Source: Amblyomma americanum
Taxonomy: Eukaryota > Arthropoda > Arachnida > Ixodida > Ixodidae
Reading direction: 5' to 3'
Assembly: GCF_052857255.1 (NCBI RefSeq)
Contig: NC_135505.1
Span: 50,321,507 to 50,385,506 of the forward strand
Length of the DNA: 64,000 nucleotides
In this document: in pieces, positions 55,974-64,000 of the stretch
Layout: every line of letters begins with the position of its first letter
How positions within the stretch are numbered: the stretch's first letter is position 1
The notes under the pieces: generated by a model
The model's database searches: none
Told to the model about the DNA's origin: nothing
What the model saw: only the letters and a program-made list of their open reading frames with translations
Program-made: the position numbers and the translations under genes

Positions 55974-58073
55974 GCGTCCACATTTGTGGACACGGCGCCT
56001 GAAATCCGCCTTTCCTAACACACGCTTTTTCCAGAGTTCACGGCGTCGCTCACGCGCTGAAATGAAGAAAACCTCTCATTTTTCCAGGTATATCCAAGCA
56101 TGCTACTGAAAGAAGGTGCCTGGATGATGACACAGCCGAAAATATATTTAGAAGAATTCAAGACGGTGATATTTCTGACGCAGATCTTTCTGATGACGAG
56201 TACACCGAGCAGGACACACAAACCACGGTAATTTTGTCTGTTTTATATGTTTAGTTAGAAAATAATGTGGCGTATGTGTTTTTTCCTCAGACTCCTACTA
56301 CAAATGGCACTGCCCAGAGTGCATTGCTATTGCCTGGAACATCAAGCACGCAGGACAAGCAAGTGCCAGATGTGCCATCGAAGAAGATGAAGACCTTGAA
56401 CTGGGTTGCACAACCTCTTCAACCTGGAACACTAACTGCACCTACCAGCTTCAAGGTGGATCAATCCCCGAGGACCCATTGGCATACTTCAGCCGGTATT
56501 TCTCACCCATGCTTTTTCGCGATCTAGCCACATTCACTAACATGTACGTCCTGCAGAAAGATGGGAATGTGCTTGGGACTTCTGAGGAAGAAATCAAAAT
56601 TTTTTTTGGAATCCTAATGCTCATGGGAGTTCTAAAATTCCCAAGAATTGGAATGTACTGGCAAGCCTCTACGAGAATTCCTGCCATAGCTGAATCCATG
56701 ACAGCAAAGCGATTTTTTAGGATTAGAGCCGCGCTTCACATCACGGACTCGAACGCTCCACGGGACCCAAACAGCCAGGACAAGTTCTGGAAAGTGCGCC
56801 CTATCATAGAGGCAGTGAGGTCACGGTGCTTGCAGCTAGAACCCTTGGAGCACAACAGTATAGATGAGCAGATGGTTCCATTCACTGGCCGTGTCCCCAC
56901 CAAACAGTTTGTTAAAGGAAAGCCAAACCCAGAAGGGGTGAAAGTGTTTGTCCGCTGCAGCGCCGATGGCTTAGGACATGACCTCGAGCTATACCAAGGG
57001 AAGGGAACAGGGGTCAGTGCACAGCATTCACACCTCGGACTTGGCGGATCGGTTGTCATGCGTCTTGTGGAAGCAATGCCTAAGGAAAAGAACCTGAAGT
57101 GCTTCATGGACAACTACTTCACCTCAGTGCCATTATTCCTGGAGCTGAAGCAAATTGGCATTCTCGCCAGCGGGACGATCCGAGCCAACCGACTGCTCAA
57201 GTGTCCCTTAAAAAGTGACAAAGAAATGAAGAAAGAAGGACGGGGAAGCATGGATCAGAAGGTTTCCGCGAATGGAGACCATTGTGAGATGGCAGGATAA
57301 TGGAGTCGTCAATATGGCATCCACACAAATTGGAATTGGGAATGTGGGAAAAGTAAAGCGATGGAGCGAGGCAACAAAGCAACATATTGAAATTGACTGC
57401 CCAGAAGTTATTGTGCAGTACAACGCATACATGGGAGGTGTCGATAAACTTGACTTTGTGATGTCACTGTACCCGCTTACGGCAAGAACCAGAAAGTGGA
57501 GAGTGAGGGTTATTTCTCACTTTCTGTCTTTTGCGTTGTGCAACAGCTGGATAGAATATCTACGAGACGCGAGTGCCGAGAAGCTTCCACAGAAAAGTAC
57601 CTTGGATATGATGGCATTCCAGAGAGACATTGCTAACAGCCTCATCGTATGCAGCAGAACAACCCCGAAAAAGCGCGGTCGGCCAAGCAGTGAGTGCCCA
57701 GAGCCTGTTGCGAAGAAGGCTAGCCCGCATTTGCTACCCACCGCAACCATCAGGTACGATGGCTACAATCACTGGCCGGAGCATGTCAGAACGACAAACG
57801 CGCAGCGCTGCCGCCGTGAGGGATGCACAGTGAAGTGCAGGATTCGCTGCCGAAAGTGCCACATTTTCTTGTGCCTCTCAGCTCAGAACGACTGCTTTTA
57901 CCTTTTTCACAACAAGTAGATTCTAAAGTGCTTGATTTTATTCACAAATCAAGCAATAACCCTTTACCCATGTTTTGTGCCCCACGTCATGCTGAGAACA
58001 CTGTCGCACTTTCTTTTAGTTGTGTGCCATATTTTTTCTGTACTGAGGCGCTGTGTCCACAAATGTGGACACT
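55974..58073 (+). mobile_element. piggyBac-like DNA transposon with palindromic ends
   Basis: Inverted ends lie at 55974-56000 and 58046-58073. Each contains a 16-bp interrupted palindrome, GTCCACATTTGTGGAC (55976-55991) and its complement-equivalent (58055-58070), plus GGCGCC/AGGCGC. Inside is a piggyBac transposase with a short intron. The expected TTAA duplication is not intact: TTAG precedes the left end and CTGAA follows the right. The two transposase frameshifts make it non-autonomous. Confidence 0.75.
56080..57919 (+). pseudogene. piggyBac-type transposase (frameshifted)
   Basis: An acidic N-terminal exon (CLDDDTAENIFRRIQDGDIS to about 56228) ends at GTAATTTTG; a short intron with CTTTTTTCCTCAG-like acceptor ends at 56290 and the frame resumes TPTTNGTAQSALLLPGT. 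A frameshift near 56450 leads into the main frame 56479-57300: DPLAYFSRYFSPMLF, EEEIKIFFGILMLMGVLKFP, HNSIDEQMVPFTGR (first catalytic Asp) and KCFMDNYFTSVPLFLELK (second Asp). Another shift near 57278 leads to 57272-57919 with IVRWQDNGVVNMAST and NAYMGGVDKLDFVMSLYPL (third Asp) and a C-terminal CRREGCTVKCRIRCRKC cysteine-rich zinc module used for end recognition. The catalytic DDD set is complete. The enzyme would cut and paste at TTAA, but two single-base frame breaks block it. Confidence 0.8.
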
Positions 58074-58302
58074 CTGAAATTCTAAGAGTAAAGGTTTTGT
58101 TTCAGTCTTTTAAAGACTCGTCATTTGCAGCTTGGAGAACACAAAATTTTGCTCACATATTTTATTTGTTTCACAGATTTTTTTCGCGCCTGAAGGGGAT
58201 ATAAAGCCAGCATCTTGCTCTAAACTATAGAAGTTGGATATTTGAAGGTCAACGTCAGGCAATAAATGTTTCCGATGTTTCAGTTGTCAGAAGTATGGCC
58301 AC

Positions 58303-59174
58303 GGCTCAGAAGTAGGACTGCCTCCAGTTTTTGGACCTTAACATTAAGCTGGGGGACGGAAGTGTTTGCTGGCGCTACCTTCGTAGGGCCAAGAATGATT
58401 TTTTTACCCTTCGATTCGGTTCAATCAAAAACTCTTAAAAGGGCTATTGCCACCCTTTCTATGGAATCTGCACTCCTCAAGTCATGCCCTCACATGATGC
58501 GGGCGAGCTTCCAAGGTGAGGTGAATTAATTGCGTAAAGCAGGGTTCCATAATCACGTCTTGACTGCCGTGACCGAGACACTGCTGCAAAAACTTAAGTG
58601 TAAGCGAAAGGAGCAACGCCAGAAAGAAGACTTCGGCGAAGCCAAACCAGTGCTGATACCGAACATTCAAAAGGTGTCACACAATTTAAAATGAGATGGA
58701 AACAAGTGCGGAGTCCCCATGGTCTTCTTCGCCCCCTCCAAATTGGCCAAGATGTGCCCCAAGGTTAGCAGGGGTCCTAAGGCTAAACCTGGGTGTGGAA
58801 AAAAACACTCGAAGCCCAACGTAATGTGTTCCACGGGAGTGGTCTACGAGATCTCCCTTGCATGTTTCAAGGTGTACATCGGGCAGACTGGGCGCTGCGT
58901 AAAGAAGCGTGCAGGGGAACATAAAAGATCGTTAGGGAACGCCGCAAACTCGTCCGCAAACCTACCCGCTCATTGCTGCTCCTGCGTTGATAAGAACGAA
59001 AAAAACTGGAAACCACAACTTGGGGAGATTAAAATTCTAGCTAGATGCAAAGATAGATTACCTCGGGAGCTGGTAGAAGCCTTTTTTATTAAAGAGAGAG
59101 GTGGTATGTGCGTCAGCATCACTTCTATCTCCCTACGAGAAAGCGAGTATAAATTGCTAAAGAGTACGCGATAA
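58303..59174 (+). pseudogene. Penelope-like RT C-terminus and GIY-YIG endonuclease
   Basis: The stretch 58320-58440 reads LQFLDLNIKLGDGSVCWRYL and RRAKNDFFTLRFGSIKNS, a block just after the RT catalytic core. After a frame change come AIATLSMESALLKSCPHMMR, LTAVTETLLQKLKCKRKEQR and KPVLIPNIQKVSHNLK. The final frame (58719-59174) is continuous: VVYEISLACFKVYIGQTGR, the GIY-YIG core with the first Tyr pair as VVY/VYIG, then RCVKKRAGEHKRSLG, NLPAHCCSC, LARCKDRLPRELVEAFFIKE and a C-terminus SITSISLRESEYKLL. Catalytic Arg, His and Glu positions are present. Two upstream frame changes and truncation make the whole copy inactive, though the nuclease domain alone is uninterrupted. Confidence 0.75.
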
Positions 59175-59395
59175 TCTGTAGGTTTGGTTTGAGTGTGTTT
59201 TTTGTTGTTGTTTTTCTTTTTTCTCCTCTTTTTTTTATTAGCATGTAACAAAACGCGCATGCGTCCACTTTCTTCGGGGCATGTATAAGCAACATGTGGC
59301 TTTCAATAAACATAGTTGGAGTCAGCGCCCGTCCTGTCTGGTCTTTCTTGGTGGTTTGTGTCAAAATTAGCGCTGTTTTTTATCTTTTGTTACAA
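58303..59395 (+). mobile_element. Penelope-like element, 5'-truncated
   Basis: The copy begins within the RT C-terminal part and runs through the GIY-YIG endonuclease to a 3' end with AATAAACATAGTTGGAGTCA then GCGCCCGTCC. The ending near 59390 is set by similarity to the arms at 27.1-27.95 kb and the TTAGCGCTGTTTTTT motif. It stands alone, not in an inverted pair. Confidence 0.75.
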
Positions 59396-61137
59396 AATAG
59401 ACCAATAGCCCTTGCCAGTTGCCTCTCTAAATCCTTCCAAAGTGTCCTGAATGTAAGATAACTTTTGTCCGCCATTCTTACGATCTTCTAGATATCCATA
59501 AATGCGGTTTTAAAAAAGATTCTCCACAACAGATCACCTAGACCGTCTCGAAAATACTGTCAGAGAGGCCTTTATCCACAAACTACACTGTCTTGCAGCC
59601 TTTTTTGATTTAGAAAAAGCATAGGATACAACCTGAAGGTTCGGAATTATTCAGGACTTAGCTGAGCTCGGCATCCGTGGCAGAATGCTGAACTCCCTTA
59701 AATACTTTTTGTCTAACCGTTCTTTATATGTTCGCCTGGACTCATCGCTTTCGAGAAATTTTATTCAAGAAAATGGAGTACCTCGAGGCTGTATTTTAAG
59801 CACAACTCTATTGTAAAAATGCAGAGGGTCGTGCACTGTGCCACATCAGTGCGCGTTAAAGAACCGCAGGTGGTCTAAATTCACAGAGCCCTTCACTACG
59901 GCGTCCCTCATAGCCTGAGTCGCTTTGGGACGTTAAGGCTCCATAACCCATAACCCAAAAATGAATTCTCTTAGCAAAAGAATATCGGTCTGTTATGTAT
60001 TCACTTTATGTACGCGACTTCCAGATAGCTCGCACATCCTCCAACACATCAACATGTGAAATACATGTGAAAGACAAACAGTCATAATGTTGAAACCAAC
60101 GAACCGTCACTTACAGACAGAAGAGTCATGCTCATATGCTCGTAGATTCTAAAAATCCGTTCACTGTACAATCATATTTGTTACCGCATCGCTACAGAGT
60201 GCCCATCTAGAGTACTCTTTAAAAATAAACCGCAAGCTGCCCGTCCCCTGTCATTGCGATTTGAAGACATGTGCCAGAACATCGGCGTACTTGACATATT
60301 GCAAAGCTTTGCTCAATGGCGAGGTCCAGTTCCGCTGTGGTACAATTTTCCCAAAATGTGTGATCTCACACTTACACACTTCCTTAAAAAAATTTCGCAC
60401 CAACATATAATACAAGAATTCCTCACACATGGATAAAGTACAGTAACTTCGCAGCTTTTCATACGGACCGTTCAAAAACATGCGCTTACGTTGGAAGCGC
60501 AGTGGTACAGGGGAATTGGAATAAAATAGTCATTACCTGCCGTCTACATATACGCCACACACAACTATCTGCTAACAAAAGAAGACAAACCAGGTTGTGC
60601 AAAGGAAATGAACTTACAGTCAGTCACATTTCAATTTCATGTTCGAAACTGGACAACGTAAGGAAAAAGTGCTTTTCTCTGTTTCATAACCAATGCACCA
60701 CTCTTCATTCATCACTGTTCTTAGGCGAAAATGCAATTGTGGACATGTTTTGTGTTCTTAAATTTTTAAGAGAAGCTGGTGTTCTTAAAAAATGTAAAAG
60801 ATCATCCAGTATTTTGCCTGATGCACCTCAGCCGCTTTCTCATTTCTGGAAAAAGGGCTGTGGTTTTTTATTTGAATTGGTTGGGGGCCTCCAGTCCTTG
60901 CCCAACCAAGAACGTCTCATGAGGGTACCCAGCCTCCTTTGTAATCTTTAATATTGGCCATTTGTGAATCTTTATTTTCTCTCATTACTCGGCAGAACGA
61001 TATAACCTTTTAACTTTCTACACCGCCATATTTTTTACACCTCTGTAAAAATCTACAGAAAGCTATTTCTTATACATTGAGCTTGGCGCAGGATAGCCTT
61101 AGTTGCTTATTCGCCGCTAAACTCAACACAACACAAT
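59396..61137 (+). mobile_element. LINE D copy 3, degraded
   Basis: RT pieces appear first: RPIALASCLSKSFQ-like sequence near 59410, AAFFDLEKA (the first Asp block, 59600-59625), LAELGIRGRMLNSLKYFLSN and NGVPRGCILSTTL (to 59810). A SINE interrupts at 59818-59958; then MYSLYVRDFQIARTSS (59995-60045), where the YVDD motif has become YVRD (60007-60018). A deletion follows, then NEPSLTDRR and FEDMCQNIGVLDILQSFA, a broken RNase H and the Cys-His domain with NELTVSHISISCSKLDN (60605-60660). It ends CAACACAACACAA at about 61137. Same family as 45.5-48.2 kb. Confidence 0.65.
59818..59958 (+). mobile_element. SINE fragment without tRNA head
   Basis: The body GTTAAAGAACCGCAGGTGGT, CACTACGGCGTCCCTCATAG and CGCTTTGGGACGTTAAGGCT matches the SINEs at 10.4 and 20.3 kb, here on the plus strand. 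The tRNA-derived 5' part is missing. It interrupts LINE D copy 3 between CILSTTL and the YVRD segment, so it is younger than that copy. Confidence 0.65.
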
Positions 61138-62228
61138 AATATAGTAAGACTTCCACAGTGTGCTTCCATCCTCACTGCGGTATGTTACGCTATCTGTGTA
61201 GCCATAGAAAAAATTGGAATTGAGAACATCGGCAGCAGTATTATTTACACATACTGGCTACGTGTGCTCACAGCCCTTCATTCTAGAAATGCTTTAACTC
61301 CGCAGCTCGGTGACCTCATCCACAACATCACTGCAACCATAGCTGAAAGACAAGACAAAAGACTGTGCTGGGTACCAAGCCATGTCGGCATAAAAGGCAA
61401 CGAAAGAGCAGATTTGTGCGCTGCTCAAGCTTATGACAAGCAAATAAAAATGGAAATGTGCCCTATAAAAATTGCATGAAATTACGATAATGTAAGGCAA
61501 GGAAAATTTGGCAGTCCACTTGGAACAGCGAAGTAAATAACAAGCTAAACTTAATAAAACCAGTTCTGCGTGAATGGAAATCATGTGTGCTCCTGACACG
61601 TTTCAGAGAAGTCTTTATCTGCCGTCTCCATCTAGGCCACACACACATTACACAACACCTTCTGCTAACAAACGACAATCAAGTTTGTGCATGTGGAGAT
61701 GAACATACAGTCAGTCACATTTTAATTTCATGTTCGGAACTGGAAAAGCTACGGAAAAACTGCTTCTCTCCGTTGTATAACCAAAGGATCTCTTTTCATC
61801 TATCACTGCTCTTAGGTGAAAATACAATTGTGAACACGTCCTGCGTTTTTAGATTTTTAACAGAAGCTGGTGTTCTTAAAAAATGTAAAACATCACCCAG
61901 TACTTTGATTGATGCACCTCAGCCACTTTCTCATTTCTGAGAAAAGGGCTGAGGTTTTTATTTTGATTGGATGGGGGCCTCCAGTGCTAGTCCAGCCAAG
62001 AATTGCTGACGGGGTTACGCAGCCTCCTTTGAAACCTTTATTATTAGTCATTTGTGAATCTTGTTTTTCTCACAGTACTGGGCAGAAGGATATAACCTTT
62101 TAGGCTTTCTACACCGCCATATTTTTTATACCTTTCTAAAAATCTACAGAAAACAATTTCTTACACCTTGTGCTTGGCGCATGATAGCCTTAGTTGCTTA
62201 TACGCCATTGAAATGAAGACAACACAAC
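61138..62228 (+). mobile_element. LINE D copy 4, head-to-tail with copy 3
   Basis: It starts inside RNase H immediately after the tail of copy 3: ILTAVCYAICVAIEKIGIEN, ALHSRNALTPQLGDLIHNIT, then RLCWVPSHVGIKGNERADLC (61360-61425), a clean RNase H C-terminal block. The Cys-His domain, FICRLHLGHTHITQHLLLTN then CACGDEHTVSHILISCSELE, follows in the frame 61587-61940. The 3' end has GCTTGGCGCATGATAGCC and an ACAACACAAC tail at 62228. It is the best preserved of the four 3' ends. RTE sequence begins directly after it. Confidence 0.75.
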
Positions 62229-64000
62229 TCTTAATTATTGGAATTTTATTCATGACTACACGAATCACTATAAAAGGCGCTCTTCACCCTTATTCTGCAA
62301 TTCTAGCATGATTGCTGGGACTTCCACTCAGCCAAATGCTTTCCCATATACATTGAAGGCAATATACAGGGTTTGGTTATATTGCTAATTTTTCAATCAT
62401 CTGGTTAATTAAGTAAATATGGTGCGTTATCGAGTGTGCTTTACGAAAGACTGCCGTCTGATTTGGCTGATTGAAGTGCAGGGTGGTCCGGACTTTGTTA
62501 GCGATTACCTTAGTACATACCTTGTAGGCAGTGGACAGTAAACTGATCGATCGGCAATTTTTTATGTCCTTGAAGTCTGTGTCTTAAAAATTAAGATCAC
62601 ATAAGCGTTCTTCGAAGTTCCTGGTACGTTCGAGGTCATAAGGCATTGCATGTATAGGATGGCTAGTTTTTATAGGACAGTTTGTCCTTCATTCTTCAAC
62701 AGATCTGTTTTTACATAATCCTCACTAGTTGCTTTCTCCCTTTTCAGTGCTCCTAAGGCTTTGTATCCCTCTTCCTGTTTTATTACTGGCGGGATGTCAC
62801 AATGCTATGCGACACTGCCTCTCTCATTACTTTCTGTTAGCAATGGCTACTCTATAGATTTGTGAAGTGCTCTTTGGCTACTTCAACTACCTCATCTATA
62901 TTGTTGATGACATTGCCTTCTTTGTCTCTTATCGCATACATCTGATATTTACCTATGTTAAGTTCCCTCTTCACCACGTTTAGGCTACGTCCGTTCTTCA
63001 GAGTATGATCCATTCTATCCATATTAAACTTTCTTATGTCGGCTACCTTGCGCTTATTTATTAACTTTGAGAGCACTGCCAGTTCTCTTCAGTCGGCAGG
63101 GTTATTCGGTTTCATCATTCGGCGTTTCTTTATCAGATATTTAGTTTACTGAGATAGCTTGCAAGTATTCTGACAAACCATCCTGCCGCGTACTTCAACT
63201 GTGCACTCCGTAATAATAGCTGTGTGATTATCGTTCCTTGCTTGAACGTTCAGCCTTTTTCCTTAGTTGAAGCCGAATATCTGTGCTGAAGCAATGTCCT
63301 TGTTTTGACGGCTTTATTTCTTACCGCTAACTCATTAGTAAGCTTCCGGTTCACTAGTTTCTTACGTTCTCTATTCCAGTCTAAGCTAATCTGAGAACCT
63401 TTCTGAGGACGCCCACTTCATGCACGATACCAGGATGACCGCTTAGTATGAACTTAAATTTATTTCATTTCTAGTCAGAGAATTCTGTCTATTACATATC
63501 TTCATGTTCTTCCGTTTGTGGAAGAAGATATTAATCATCTGTTAATTAGTTATTTATTTCTCTCTATCAACACCCACCACCTGGTATTCAGCCTCGTTTT
63601 TGCCTACCTTCTCATCGAAGTCGCCCATCATTACAGTGTACTCTGATTTTAGTTTGCTCATTGCCGGTTCCACGTCTTCATGGAAGCTTTGAAAGACCTG
63701 GTCGTCATGGCTCGATGTAGGTGCGTAGGCCTGAACTGCCTTCAGATTGTGCCTGTTATTGAGCCTGATTACGATAGCGGCCAACCCCTCATAAATACCA
63801 TAGCACTGTTGTATATTGCTATAACGTGATTCACGATGAATCGCACCCTAGTTCTCATCTGCTCGCTAATCCACGATAATTCAGTACGTTCCGGCACTTA
63901 GTACTGCATACGCCGCATCTGTCCTGCTAATCTCGCTAAACCCTATGCAATTTTATTTATTACCCGCTAGTTAACAGGACTGCTCAGTTAGCAGTAAGAT
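62229..64000 (-). mobile_element. RTE LINE, copy 4, running off the window
   Basis: Minus-strand RTE sequence begins within the RT region (TTATTGGAATTTTATTCATG) and continues to the window end through the RT fingers, the EN-RT linker (62852-63076) and the endonuclease (63554-63784). The 3' half of the element is missing at the left. Several deletions are apparent. Confidence 0.75.
62852..63784 (-). pseudogene. RTE endonuclease and linker pseudogene
   Basis: The frame 63554-63784 reads VIRLNNRHNLKAVQAYAPTS, SHDDQVFQSFHEDVEPAMSK and YTVMMGDFDEKVGKNEAEYQ. This is the Y-A-P-T and G-D-F-N blocks of the RTE apurinic-like endonuclease, with the metal-site Asn of GDFN changed to Asp. Nearer the RT, 62852-63076 reads LINKRKVADIRKFNMDRMDH, then KYQMYAIRDKEGNVINNIDE and VVEVAKEHFTNL, the linker ahead of RT. 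Between them lie stops and indels. The endonuclease would nick target DNA at the start of retrotransposition; this copy is not functional. Confidence 0.7.

Noticed and set aside
50131..56003. The I-like LINE lying inside one piggyBac element bounded by these two ends
   Set aside because: The two end motifs point away from the LINE (interiors on the outer sides), so they cannot be the termini of one element containing it.

Overview
This window reads as nuclear DNA of an arthropod, very probably a hard tick (Ixodidae, more likely a metastriate genus). Three things point there. It has tick-type interspersed repeats that I recognise by pattern: an RTE element ending in a CATCAT-type tail, tRNA-headed SINEs, and Penelope-like elements whose 3' end carries GTCAGCGCC. 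It has two spliced genes for small cysteine-rich secreted peptides of the kind found in ticks. It has no bacterial-style gene packing. There are no operons, rRNA genes or CRISPR arrays, and the only tRNA-like sequences are SINE heads. Most open frames are chance frames or decayed mobile elements.

Layout. 0.6-4.1 kb: a 5'-truncated non-LTR element on the minus strand, split by a younger RTE fragment (8-bp target duplication) and a 180-bp solo LTR (5-bp duplication). 5.1-5.3 kb: last exon of a TIL-like cysteine-rich peptide (+). 5.7-7.1 kb: RTE (-). 8.4-15.8 kb: LINE remnants, a possible DNA element, a SINE, a Ty3/Gypsy gag piece and a TIR-bounded mariner pseudogene. 17.1-19.1 kb: a complete two-exon paralogue of the 5-kb peptide gene (-), the best host gene here. 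19-25 kb: mostly unrecognised. 25.0-27.95 kb: two inverted, head-to-head pairs of Penelope-like elements. 28-34.6 kb: mostly unrecognised, with one CR1-like relic.

From 34.7 kb to the end the window is almost solid transposon: a long CR1/L2-like element ending in a 123-bp TTA array; an I-like LINE fragment carrying two insertions; a Gmr1-like Ty3/Gypsy element with a SCAN-like Gag and protease directly followed by integrase; a BEL/Pao 5' end; head-to-tail LINE 3' ends; RTE; a LINE ORF1 piece; a nearly intact I-like LINE (Gag, endonuclease, RT, RNase H; 50.4-55.8 kb); a piggyBac element with palindromic ends; a Penelope-like element; another head-to-tail LINE pair; and a final RTE running off the edge.

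The host content is one complete gene (17.1-18.9 kb) and the last exon of its paralogue (5.1 kb), pointing toward each other about 12 kb apart. Everything else recognisable is mobile DNA, with nesting that gives a relative order of insertion. Family assignments rest on protein motifs and remembered repeat patterns; no database search was possible.
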